From: Pedobacter terrae
GTDB taxonomy: Bacteria > Bacteroidota > Bacteroidia > Sphingobacteriales > Sphingobacteriaceae
Assembly: GCF_900100705.1 (NCBI RefSeq)
Contig: NZ_FNCH01000011.1
Span: 1-64,000, forward strand
Reading direction: 5' to 3'
Length of the DNA: 64,000 nucleotides
This document shows positions 1-8,202 of this stretch, in pieces; the first letter of the stretch is position 1, and the number at the start of each line of letters is the position of its first letter. A program made the position numbers and the translations under genes. The notes beneath the pieces are model-generated. The model saw only the letters and a program-made list of their open reading frames with translations. It did no database searches and was not told the origin of the DNA.

Positions 1-2
1 TG

Positions 3-122
3 CATATCATGAGTTACATCAGTCTATATCAGTTTCTCAACAACCCTGAAAAGCTAAATATCGGACGGAGAGATAACAGCGGTCTAAAAAGAGGGGCCTT
101 GGAAATTGATTTTAAAACATAA
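3..122 (+). CDS. possible 3' end of a gene cut by the window edge
   Basis: Frame 3 is open from the window edge to a TAA at 120-122 and reads as about 39 residues ending EIDFKT. An internal ATG at position 9 would give 37 residues. I do not recognise the peptide. It is mixed and hydrophilic, and its composition would suit the C-terminus of a real protein, but a short open frame can arise by chance. Repeats begin about 100 bp after its stop. Confidence 0.25.
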   Translation, partial: HIMSYISLYQFLNNPEKLNIGRRDNSGLKRGALEIDFKT

Positions 123-222
123 TCTAACCCAATTAGCCTAAAAACAAAGTATTTTCTTCCTTTGTAAATTTTAACCGGACAACAGTGAACTTGTTTCAGG
201 ATCTTCAGTTGGACAATTTATT

Positions 223-1340
223 TATCCTATCAGTTAGTGTCTCACCGACCGAAATAGAATTAGGAAATGATTGGCTTGTGGTTCTTGGCGGTTTTCAGCC
301 CTGCTTTCGCTTATAGTCCCGCTACGCTGCGGGCTATTCCGCTCAATCCATTGCCATGGTTCGTGTCCTCACGCACCATAAAATTGTATTAAGCTTTTAT
401 CCCATCGGTTGTTGTCTCGCCGACCGAAATAGAATTAGGAAATGAATGGCTTGTGGTTCTTGGCGGTTTTCAGCCCCGCTTTCGCTTATAGTCCTCGCTA
501 CGCTGCGGGCTATTCCGCTCAATCAGGTTTATGCACAGGGGTTCTGCACCCTGCCAGCTCAAAAATTAATGCAACTGCGTCCACCTAGCCCCTGTTGAAG
601 ATCGAAAGCTTGATTTTTTCCATCGCCATGGTTCGTGTCCTCACGCACCATAAGATCGTATTAAGCTTTTATCCTATCGGTTGGTGTCTCGCCTACCGAA
701 ATAGAATTAGGAAATGAATGGCATGTGGTTCTTGGCGGTTTTCAGCCCTGCTTTCACTTATAGTCCTCGCTGCGCTGCGGGCTATTCCGCTCAATCAGGT
801 TTATGCACAGGGGTTCTGCACCCTGCCAGCCCAAAATTGATGCAACTGCGTCCACCTAGCCCCGGTTGAAGATCGAAAGCTTGATTTTTTCCATCGCCAT
901 GGTTCGTGTCCTCACGCACCATAAAATTGTATTAAGCTTTTATCCTATCGGTTGTTGTCTCGCCGACCGAAATAGAATTTGGAAATGAATGGCTTGTGGT
1001 TCTTGGCGGTTTTCAGCCCCGCTTTCGCTTATAGTCCTCGTTGCGCTGCGGGCTATTCCGCTCAATCGGGTTTATGCACAGGGGTTCTGCACCCTGAAAC
1101 CGCAAAAAATGGAATGCTGTTTGGCCCACATAGCCCCCTGCCCGTTGCAGGCGGACGGTTGAAGTGTTACCCTGCAACGAGGTACGAGGAAGCGAAGCGT
1201 AAAAGCGGAAAACGGGAAGAAACTTATTGTTTTGCACAGGTATTGCGCTCCAAATGAAAAATCACTACACTACAATCGAAAGCGTGATTTTTTCCATCGC
1301 CATGGTTTGTGCCTTTACGCACCATAAGATCGTAATTAAG
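223..1340. repeat. four direct copies of a hairpin-containing repeat
   Basis: The word GAAATAGAATT recurs at 251, 426, 698 and 969, so copies are spaced 175, 272 and 271 bp. Each copy runs through a TGGTTCTTGGCGGTTTTCAG segment and a hairpin (TAGTCC...GCGGGCTA). It then has CAATCAGGTTTATGCAC and ends with GGTTCGTGTCCTCACGCACC. The first copy lacks the middle section. The fourth diverges after about 1100 and carries extra purine-rich sequence. Stops and poor continuity argue against coding. The CAGGTTTA and hairpin words reappear in repeats elsewhere in the window. Confidence 0.85.
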
Positions 1341-1342
1341 CC

Positions 1343-2455
1343 TTAGGGAATAAACTTCAAATCACTCCTTACCGGAAAATGATCAGATAATTTGGCCTGG
1401 GTAATTTTGTAATTCAATACCTCGAGTTCTTTGGACGTGGCAATATAATCAATCTGAAAATTAGGAAATTTGCCATTATAGGTTTTACCAAAGCCGTTGC
1501 CCTTTTTAATAAAACTATTGTTTAATCCAGCTGTAATTTGGGTAACCACGTAAGATGCTGGTGTATCGTTAAAATCGCCTGCAATAAGATAAGGTGTTTT
1601 ACACGTGGCCATTTCCTTTTTCATAATATCTACCTGACCGCTACGTTTAAAAAAGGCACTTTTCAGCATTCTTAAAATCCGTTTTGATGGTTGTAGTTGG
1701 GTATTCATTTCCTTAACCTTATCCAGGTATTCATAATCCTGTTTTTCGAAAGAAATAGATTGAAAATGCACATTATAAACCCTCAGCGTTTTCCCTTTAA
1801 TATTTAAATCAGCGTAAATACTCATGTTGCCGGGATAACCCTCAACAAAAGGGATTTTACCAGAATTTTCAATGGGAAATTTGGAAAATATAGCTAAGCC
1901 CGTGGCTTCGTAATCGTTTTTATTGGTGGGTACAAAGTAGTAATATTTGGTGTTGAGCAGTGCCTTTAAGCTATCAACCGTATCAAATGCACCTTTGTAG
2001 CGGGTAAAAAATTCCTGAAAACAGATAATATCCGGATTTTGGTCTTTCACTACCTGGAGCATCTTTTCTTTTACCGATTCGGTATTGTCTTCGCCATATA
2101 ATTTAAAACTGTGTACATTGTAGGTCATCATTCTGATGCTATGATCAGCCTTCTCGGTACCGCCTTCATCGCCACCTATGGCAAAGGTTGCTTTTAAAGT
2201 TTTAGCACCAAATGCGATAACCAAAATGGTAGCGACGGCGAAAATCCATTTTTTGCTTAAGAACCACCAAACCAGGAAAATAATATTAGCGAACAGGACA
2301 AAGGGATAGGCCAGTCCGAAAAAGGCAATAATGGCGTGTTTTCTTGGATCCATATTTCCGGCCAGCACGCCTAAAAGCAAAGCAATTGCCAATAGAACGG
2401 CAACAGGCAAGAGGAGTTTATCTATGAAATTGTATTTCTTCTTTTTCGTGGCCAT
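1343..2455 (-). CDS. membrane-anchored endonuclease/exonuclease/phosphatase family protein
   Basis: This 370-residue protein belongs to the metal-dependent EEP superfamily (DNase I, sphingomyelinase and AP-endonuclease fold). A basic N-terminus leads into three predicted membrane segments (about 11-32, 40-62 and 67-87). The catalytic domain then shows TYNVHSF (about 109-115), FQEFF (about 144-148, metal-binding Glu), AGDFND (292-297) and SDHFPV (357-362, catalytic His). Its start overlaps the stop of the upstream rhomboid gene by one base (TAATG), so the two are translationally linked. The substrate cannot be told: nuclease and phosphodiesterase activity are both possible. It is probably an inner-membrane protein with the catalytic domain outside the membrane. 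Confidence 0.85.
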   Translation of the reverse strand: MATKKKKYNFIDKLLLPVAVLLAIALLLGVLAGNMDPRKHAIIAFFGLAYPFVLFANIIFLVWWFLSKKWIFAVATILVIAFGAKTLKATFAIGGDEGGTEKADHSIRMMTYNVHSFKLYGEDNTESVKEKMLQVVKDQNPDIICFQEFFTRYKGAFDTVDSLKALLNTKYYYFVPTNKNDYEATGLAIFSKFPIENSGKIPFVEGYPGNMSIYADLNIKGKTLRVYNVHFQSISFEKQDYEYLDKVKEMNTQLQPSKRILRMLKSAFFKRSGQVDIMKKEMATCKTPYLIAGDFNDTPASYVVTQITAGLNNSFIKKGNGFGKTYNGKFPNFQIDYIATSKELEVLNYKITQAKLSDHFPVRSDLKFIP

Positions 2456-3309
2456 TAATCTTTACTTGCCTTAAATAGTTTTTCTTTTTCTACGGCTGTT
2501 AATTTATCGTAGCCAGAAGTTGATATTTTATCTAAAATGGTATCTATCTCCTGTTGCGAGACACCACCTTTGAATTCAGGTTTTTTAACAGGTTTTTCAT
2601 TCCGAACTACCTTTAGTTTCGGCTTGCGTTCAAAAACTTTGCTCCAATCTCTTCCGTTTTGCAAACTTTTAATGAAGGTGAAGCCTAAAAGTGCACCACC
2701 AATATGTGCTAAACTTCCGCCGGCATTTATGGAACCGATAGCAATGAAGTCCAGAATGAAATATACAATGGCAATCCATTTAATTTTAACCTCGCCAAAG
2801 AAAAGCAGCATGATGCTGTAATTAGGTACCAGCGTTGCAGCAGCGAAAATAATGGCCATTACGGAGGCTGATGAGCCAATGATGGTTACGCCAGTTAATC
2901 CATCAGCATAAACTGGGAATATATTTAATGCAGCAAGGGCAAATAAGCCACCAAACAAGCCGCCCGCGAGGTATACAAAATGAAACTGCCTGCTTTTTAA
3001 GAAATTCATAAATATGTTGCCGAACCAAAATAAGCCCAGCATGTTGAACAGAACGTGGAGTATCCCGTCATGAAAAAACATATAAGTGAACAGGGTATAA
3101 AAACGTTCGGGAAATTTCGAAATGGCAGCAGGTAAGCCTACATATTCTCTGATCCATAAATTAGCATCGATTGGAATGCGGCCAAAAAATATAATCAGGC
3201 CAATAATAGCTGTAACCAAAAACAAGATTACATTAACCCCTATGTAAAAGAACAGTGGGTTGCCCGATTGAAAAACCTTATATTTTAAATCTTTGAAAGT
3301 ATTATTCAT
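2455..3309 (-). CDS. rhomboid family intramembrane serine protease
   Basis: This 284-residue polytopic membrane protein is a rhomboid. It carries the H-x4-H-x3-N motif at H80, H85 and N89, the catalytic serine in GSSA (S147), and the catalytic histidine in AHIGG (H202). All active-site residues are present. After the last membrane span comes a basic cytoplasmic tail of about 65 residues, with a predicted helical QQEIDTILDKIS segment near the end. The gene overlaps the upstream rhomboid by 8 nt and the downstream EEP gene by 1 nt, giving a three-gene unit. Rhomboids cleave transmembrane helices of client proteins; the client is unknown. Confidence 0.93.
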   Translation of the reverse strand: MNNTFKDLKYKVFQSGNPLFFYIGVNVILFLVTAIIGLIIFFGRIPIDANLWIREYVGLPAAISKFPERFYTLFTYMFFHDGILHVLFNMLGLFWFGNIFMNFLKSRQFHFVYLAGGLFGGLFALAALNIFPVYADGLTGVTIIGSSASVMAIIFAAATLVPNYSIMLLFFGEVKIKWIAIVYFILDFIAIGSINAGGSLAHIGGALLGFTFIKSLQNGRDWSKVFERKPKLKVVRNEKPVKKPEFKGGVSQQEIDTILDKISTSGYDKLTAVEKEKLFKASKD

Positions 3310-4033
3310 AGAGGGTATAAAATGTATCGTTTTTATCTTTCCATATTTTAACCAGTATAAAGCCGATTAAGGCTCCACCCAGGTGCGCGTAATGAGCGAT
3401 AGAATCGCCTTCAAACTGGGCAACACCCAAAGATAACTCTACTAAAATATAAATGGGTATAATATATTTAGCTTTTACCGGAACCGGAATAAACATAATA
3501 AGTAATTCGGCATTTGGATAAAGCATACCAAAGGCAACCAGTAAGCCAAAAATAGCACCCGAAGCACCAACCATGCCGCCAAAATAGATACTTCTAAGGG
3601 TAACTGCCTGCGCCATGGAAAGTTGCGAAGTATTAAACTCCCCTTGAAATAATGCGTTAAGGTTTATCTTTCCATTATTGGTGGCGCTACCTATAATTTG
3701 GTGTACCTCATAAGCCTGCACGGCCCACTGTAATGCCAGTGCACCCAAGCCAGTAATAAAATAAAAAATGATAAACTTTTTGCCGCCCCATCTTGATTCG
3801 AGAATGCTTCCAAAAGAATACAAAGCAAACATGTTAAAAAAGATGTGAGCTATGCCACCATGCATAAACATATAGCTAATGGGCTGCCATATCTGAAATT
3901 TAGGAGAATCGAAATAATATACCGCTAACCGATCATCCAGGTGAAGCGTTGTGAGCAGGTAACTGGCTACGAAAAATAAAACGTTAATAATCAGTAGGTT
4001 TTTTACTACCGGTGGAATATATATGTTATTCAT
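3302..4033 (-). CDS. rhomboid family intramembrane serine protease (first of tandem pair)
   Basis: This 243-residue polytopic protein is a second rhomboid. Its signature residues are H58/H63/N67 in the second core helix, catalytic S158 in GASG, and catalytic H217 in AHLGG. Between the core helices lies a loop of about 40 polar residues (about 110-148) that the neighbouring paralogue lacks. It is the promoter-proximal gene of a minus-strand unit of rhomboid, rhomboid and EEP protein joined by overlapping stop and start codons. The two rhomboids are clearly diverged, so substrate specialisation is more likely than dosage. Confidence 0.93.
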   Translation of the reverse strand: MNNIYIPPVVKNLLIINVLFFVASYLLTTLHLDDRLAVYYFDSPKFQIWQPISYMFMHGGIAHIFFNMFALYSFGSILESRWGGKKFIIFYFITGLGALALQWAVQAYEVHQIIGSATNNGKINLNALFQGEFNTSQLSMAQAVTLRSIYFGGMVGASGAIFGLLVAFGMLYPNAELLIMFIPVPVKAKYIIPIYILVELSLGVAQFEGDSIAHYAHLGGALIGFILVKIWKDKNDTFYTLYE

Positions 4034-4084
4034 TTAATTTTTTTCTTGTTTTTAAGCGGCAAAGTTTAATCTTCAATTGTTTTT

Positions 4085-4140
4085 CCTAAACCCTAAACCC
4101 TAAACCCTAAACCCTAAACCCTAAACCCTAAACCCTAAAC
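4085..4140. repeat. perfect heptanucleotide tandem array (CCCTAAA / TTTAGGG)
   Basis: One six-base unit CCTAAA is followed by seven exact CCCTAAA units and the start of another. The array ends directly at the mutL stop codon, so the mutL mRNA reads UAG followed by GUUUAGGG repeats. The unit is the same as the plant-type telomere repeat, here inside a bacterial chromosome. It lies between the mutL 3' end and the rhomboid promoter region. Other loci in this window show degenerate 7-bp periodicity. Confidence 0.95.
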
Positions 4141-5976
4141 CTATTTCTCAAACTTCTTATCCAGCTCTGCCAGGGTAATGGTTTGGATAATCGGTTTGCC
4201 ACTCACGCTAAAATTAGGTGTTTTACAGGCAAAAAGCTCATCAATCAAGGTGTTCATTTCCTCCTGACCAAGGCTTGTTCCTGCTTTTATTGCACTATTT
4301 TTAGCCAGGCTTCTCGCTAAGCTATCGCGTTTACTCAGTTTTAATTCTTGTTGTGAGTTTTTAAAGCCTTCAATCAACTGTTCAAATAACTGCGTTTCAT
4401 TAATATTGCTGCTGCCCAGATCAACTGGTACACCTTCTACTACCAACGTGTTTTTTCCAAATTCGCGTACATCAAAGCCCAGACTTTTTATATCGTCCAA
4501 TAAACTTTTGGCCAGTTCAAAATCATTCGCATTAAGTATAATGGTTTGCGGAAATAAACTTTGCTGCGATGCGCCCTTGCGGTCATCCAGATGTACGAGA
4601 AAACGCTCATAAAGGATCCGCTCATGTGCCATTTGCTGATCAATAACCATCAAACCCGACTTGATCTGCGAAACAATGTAACGGTTATGCAACTGCATAT
4701 ATTGCTTCTGTTTGGTTTCCAGAACAGTCTCATCAGCATAAATAGACGTTTGCTCTACAACAGGTTGTTCGGTGATATCGTAAAGAGAACCCCAATTTTT
4801 GGCACTCGGTTTTGCATCGTAATTTCTTGGCGATGTTGCGTAACCAGAGGTAGAGCTGCTATCGCTGGCAAACGGATTAAAATCGGGATTGAAATTAATG
4901 CTGGGTGGTACAATATCTTCAACTGCTTTATGCGTAATCATATTGCTGAAACCAGTTTCCTGATCAAAATCTAAAGTTGGTGAAATATTATACCGACCAA
5001 TGGAACGTTTTACTGCCGATCTCATGATTGCGTAAATCGACTTTTCATCGAGATATTTAATCTCTGTTTTAGTAGGGTGGACGTTTACATCGATTTTCGA
5101 CGGATCGATCTCAATGAATAACACATATAATGGGTAGCTGTCATCAGGCAATAACTCTTCAAAAGCAGAGCTCACCGCGTGGTTTAAATAAGGATCTTTA
5201 ATGAAACGGTTATTCACAAAAAAGAACTGTTCGCCCCTGGTTTTTTTTGCAAAAGCAGGTTTTCCGATATATCCTTTCAGGTTGATGATCGTGGTTTCTT
5301 CTTCAACAGGAACCAAACGTTCGTTATAGTTATTGCCAAAAAGATGCACGATACGCTGTTTTAAATTGCCTTTTGGAAGGTTGAAAATTTCAACCCCATC
5401 ATGATGGAGGCTAAAAAAAACACCTGGATGTGCCAACGCTACACGCTGGAATTCGTCCAGGATATGACGCATTTCTACCGGATTACTTTTAAGAAAGTTC
5501 CTTCTGGCGGGCGTGTTAAAAAAAAGGTTTTTAATTGAAATCTGCGTGCCGGGAGAGGTAGCTACCGGTTCCTGATTGGTTACCTGTGCGCCTTCAATAG
5601 AAATACACGTACCTATTTCATCTTCGTGCCTGCGGGTTTTCATTTCTACCTGTGCAATGGCCGCAATAGAAGCCATGGCTTCACCGCGGAAACCCATGGT
5701 GCGGATGGCGAATAAATCTTCAGCTTTTTTTACTTTAGATGTAGCATGGCGTTCAAAACACATCCTCGCATCGGTAACGCTCATTCCACAGCCATTATCA
5801 ATAATCTGAATCAGTGCCTTGCCAGCATCTTTTATTACCAGTTGAATTTTGTCTGCACCAGCATCTATCGAATTTTCGAGCAATTCTTTTACAGCAGAAG
5901 CAGGTCGTTGAACAACCTCTCCGGCAGCAATCTGATTGGCAACAGCATCGGGCAATAAGTGAATAATATCAGTCAT
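4141..5976 (-). CDS. mutL: DNA mismatch repair protein MutL
   Basis: MutL couples mismatch recognition by MutS to strand incision. The N-terminal GHKL ATPase is intact: NQIAAGEVV, ELLENSIDAGA, DNGCGM and TMGFRGEAM. The transducer domain carries NVHPTKTEI. A low-complexity linker (about 345-430) leads to the C-terminal dimerisation and endonuclease domain with DQQMAHERILYE and CKTPNFSVSGKPI. The usual His of DQHA is Gln here. I start at the ATG giving MTDIIHLLPDAVANQIA, the usual family N-terminus (611 residues). An ATG four codons upstream (5988) is the alternative. The protein fits the endonuclease-proficient class of organisms lacking MutH, although the Gln makes metal binding less certain. 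Confidence 0.97.
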   Translation of the reverse strand: MTDIIHLLPDAVANQIAAGEVVQRPASAVKELLENSIDAGADKIQLVIKDAGKALIQIIDNGCGMSVTDARMCFERHATSKVKKAEDLFAIRTMGFRGEAMASIAAIAQVEMKTRRHEDEIGTCISIEGAQVTNQEPVATSPGTQISIKNLFFNTPARRNFLKSNPVEMRHILDEFQRVALAHPGVFFSLHHDGVEIFNLPKGNLKQRIVHLFGNNYNERLVPVEEETTIINLKGYIGKPAFAKKTRGEQFFFVNNRFIKDPYLNHAVSSAFEELLPDDSYPLYVLFIEIDPSKIDVNVHPTKTEIKYLDEKSIYAIMRSAVKRSIGRYNISPTLDFDQETGFSNMITHKAVEDIVPPSINFNPDFNPFASDSSSTSGYATSPRNYDAKPSAKNWGSLYDITEQPVVEQTSIYADETVLETKQKQYMQLHNRYIVSQIKSGLMVIDQQMAHERILYERFLVHLDDRKGASQQSLFPQTIILNANDFELAKSLLDDIKSLGFDVREFGKNTLVVEGVPVDLGSSNINETQLFEQLIEGFKNSQQELKLSKRDSLARSLAKNSAIKAGTSLGQEEMNTLIDELFACKTPNFSVSGKPIIQTITLAELDKKFEK

Positions 5977-6170
5977 GTAATATGGCAAAGTGAATTTGCT
6001 AAATTATGCAAAATAAGCTTAAAGAACCCGATTTGTTTAAAACTCAACATGTAAATGACTGTAGGTAATAGAATTAATTGCTATCTGTCATTCTAAACGT
6101 AGTAAAGAATCTTGTAAGGAACAATTTGTTTTTCCTGTCTCGGTTTTTTTGAAAAGCAGGGTCCTGCATC

Positions 6171-6254
6171 AGTCGGTTCCGGTAGCCCTGCTGTACACTA
6201 TATCCCGATAGAAAAAATCGGGATGCCGTTCCCATCAGGTTTATTTTACATGGG
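6171..6254 (+). repeat. dispersed repeat with variable hairpin core (copy 1)
   Basis: The left arm GGTAGCCCTGCTGTACACT and right arm TGCCGTTCCCATCAGGTTTA match, in reverse complement, the arms of the element at 16669-16764. The cores differ. Here the core is a hairpin of TCCCGAT and ATCGGGA; there it is a longer CACCCTGAGCGGAGTCGAAGGG-type hairpin. A short open frame on the minus strand lies inside this repeat and is not credible as a gene. Confidence 0.75.
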
Positions 6255-6324
6255 CCTGCCATTCTTAACCTGGTGAAGAAATTTCTGCTTACTTACTGGT
6301 ATTTAATCAACTCAAGCTATATTT

Positions 6325-6498
6325 TCCGTGCTTCTGTATTTCCGTGGCAAAAAATAATTGTTGCTAGTCTTGGAGGCAACGCTAAGTGAAAGGAAAGTGG
6401 CTAGGAGACACAGACTGCAACGTATGATAAAAATCCGTGTTTATCTGTGTGCATCTGTGGCAAAAAAAAACTACTTGTCGCTAGTCTTAGCGGCAATA
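6325..6498 (+). repeat. two diverged direct copies upstream of the amidohydrolase
   Basis: Copy one (about 6325-6385) and copy two (about 6430-6498) share the order CCGTG, TCTGT, GTGGCAAAAAA, then TTGxxGCTAGTCTTxGxGGCAA. Copy two contains three CYGTG words spaced exactly 10 bp apart. They lie in the 590-bp gap between divergent mutL and the amidohydrolase gene. The rest of that gap (5977-6170) shows no gene. Its only other feature is a CATTCTAAACGTAGTAAAGAATC word that resembles half of a palindromic intergenic repeat. Confidence 0.6.
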
Positions 6499-6567
6499 CA
6501 GTACAAATCCTTCCTGTAAAACCGAATTTACAAATCCAAATGCTTTCAAATTTCTATCTTTATCGAT

Positions 6568-8202
6568 ATGAAACCCATCCTATACAGCCTTTTGCTTACT
6601 TTACTCTTTACTTCCTGCTCCAAAAAAGAAGCAGTTGATGTAATTGTTTACAACGCGAAAGTTTATACGGTTAACAGTAAGTTTGATACCGTTGAAGCTT
6701 TTGCGGTAAAAAATGGAAAAATCCTCGCGCTGGGTAAAAGTGACGAGGTAAAGGGTAAATATACTGCCAAAGAAGAAGTTAATGCCAATGGAAAAGCTGT
6801 ATATCCAGGTTTTATAGATGCACATGCACATTTTTACGGTTATGGGCAAAGTTTGCAAACAGCCGATCTGCGGGAAACAAAGTCGTGGGATGAAGTGCTT
6901 GCCCGTTTAACGGAGTTTGCCAAAACGCATCCTGACGGCTGGTTAATTGGCAATGGGTGGGATCAAAACGATTGGCAGGATAAAGCTTTCCCAACAAACG
7001 AAAAGTTAACGGCACTTTTTCCGGGCCGACCGGTGTTTTTAAACCGGATTGACGGGCATGCCGCTATCGCTAACCAGAAGGCATTAGATGATGCGGGTAT
7101 TAAAAGCGAACAAAAATTGGCGGGTGGCGATATGCTTACTCAAAATGGAAAACTCACCGGTGTGTTAATCGATAATGCTGTGGCCTTAGTAGAACGTAAA
7201 ATCCCATCACCAGATGCTAAGTTGGCCGAAAAAATATTTTTAGATGCACAAAAAAACTGTTTTGCTGCTGGTTTAACCACCATTGATGATTGCGGTCTGA
7301 GTTACCTTGCGGTAGAATTCATCGAAAAACTGCAGAAACAGAACAAGCTGAAAATGAGGTTATATGTTATGCTTTCGGATGAGCCTGATAATTATACATA
7401 TTTATTTAACCGCGGACCGATTAAAACAGATCGGTTAAATGTCCGGGCATTTAAGGTTTATGCCGATGGTGCTTTAGGTTCGCGCGGTGCTTGCTTGCTG
7501 CATCCGTACAGCGATATGCCCAATAAAACCGGTTTTCTGTTAAGCAATAGGAAGCATTTTGAAGAAGTGGCCACAAAAATTGCTGCCAATCATTTCCAGA
7601 TGTGTACCCATGCCATTGGAGATTCTGCGAATCGGGTAATCCTTAATATCTACAATAAAATATTAAAGGGTAAAAACGACCAACGCTGGCGTATTGAACA
7701 TGCTCAGGTTGTTAATGCAAAAGATTTTGACCTGTTCGGCAAAACCAGTATTATTCCTTCCGTTCAGCCTACACATGCTACTTCTGATATGTATTGGGCT
7801 GAACAACGTTTGGGTGCCGATAGATTGAAAGGTGCTTATGCTTACAAACAATTGTTAAAGCAAAATGGTTGGATTCCCTTAGGTACTGATTTCCCTGTAG
7901 AAAACATTAATCCATTATTAACGTTTTATGCAGCAACGGTGAGGGCAGATGCAAAAGGTTTTCCAAAAGGGGGTTTTCAGTTAGAAAATGCGTTTACACC
8001 CAAGGAAGCTTTGCGCGGAATGACGATATGGGCAGCAAAAGCCAATTTTGAAGAACACGAAAAAGGTAGTTTGGAGAAAGGTAAGTTAGCCGATTTTGTT
8101 ATGCTCGATCACGATATTTTGAAATCAACACCACAAAACATATTAAAAACCAAAGTTTTAAAAACCTACCTGAACGGAGAAAAAGTATATGAAGCGAAAT
8201 AG
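6568..8202 (+). CDS. amidohydrolase family lipoprotein (YtcJ-like, Amidohydro_3)
   Basis: This 544-residue metal-dependent hydrolase has a lipoprotein signal with the acceptor at C17 (LFTSC). The amidohydrolase core shows GFIDAHAHF with the metal-binding HxH at H86 and H88, a lysine region near FKVYADGALGSRG, the histidine motif THAIGDSANR, RIEHAQ, and the late aspartate in LGTDFPVE. Length and motif order fit the Amidohydro_3 (YtcJ/LAF) branch, whose members act on N-acyl or imidazolone-like substrates. The natural substrate is not predictable. A near-consensus box TATCTTTA ends 5 nt before the ATG. The next gene starts inside its last codons. Confidence 0.88.
   Translation: MKPILYSLLLTLLFTSCSKKEAVDVIVYNAKVYTVNSKFDTVEAFAVKNGKILALGKSDEVKGKYTAKEEVNANGKAVYPGFIDAHAHFYGYGQSLQTADLRETKSWDEVLARLTEFAKTHPDGWLIGNGWDQNDWQDKAFPTNEKLTALFPGRPVFLNRIDGHAAIANQKALDDAGIKSEQKLAGGDMLTQNGKLTGVLIDNAVALVERKIPSPDAKLAEKIFLDAQKNCFAAGLTTIDDCGLSYLAVEFIEKLQKQNKLKMRLYVMLSDEPDNYTYLFNRGPIKTDRLNVRAFKVYADGALGSRGACLLHPYSDMPNKTGFLLSNRKHFEEVATKIAANHFQMCTHAIGDSANRVILNIYNKILKGKNDQRWRIEHAQVVNAKDFDLFGKTSIIPSVQPTHATSDMYWAEQRLGADRLKGAYAYKQLLKQNGWIPLGTDFPVENINPLLTFYAATVRADAKGFPKGGFQLENAFTPKEALRGMTIWAAKANFEEHEKGSLEKGKLADFVMLDHDILKSTPQNILKTKVLKTYLNGEKVYEAK

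Noticed and set aside
979..1257. 92-codon open frame inside the repeat array
   Set aside because: It starts within a copy of the direct repeat, contains the repeat hairpin and has no protein-like conservation; the other copies do not keep the frame.
4085..4140. Eukaryotic telomere or contamination
   Set aside because: The array is flanked directly by bacterial mutL and rhomboid genes and fits the wider 7-bp theme, so it is most simply a bacterial tandem repeat.
4561..4974. 137-codon plus-strand frame over mutL
   Set aside because: It is antisense to conserved MutL coding sequence with no supporting motif or promoter.
6074..6262. 62-codon minus-strand frame
   Set aside because: It lies within a dispersed repeat whose core differs between copies.
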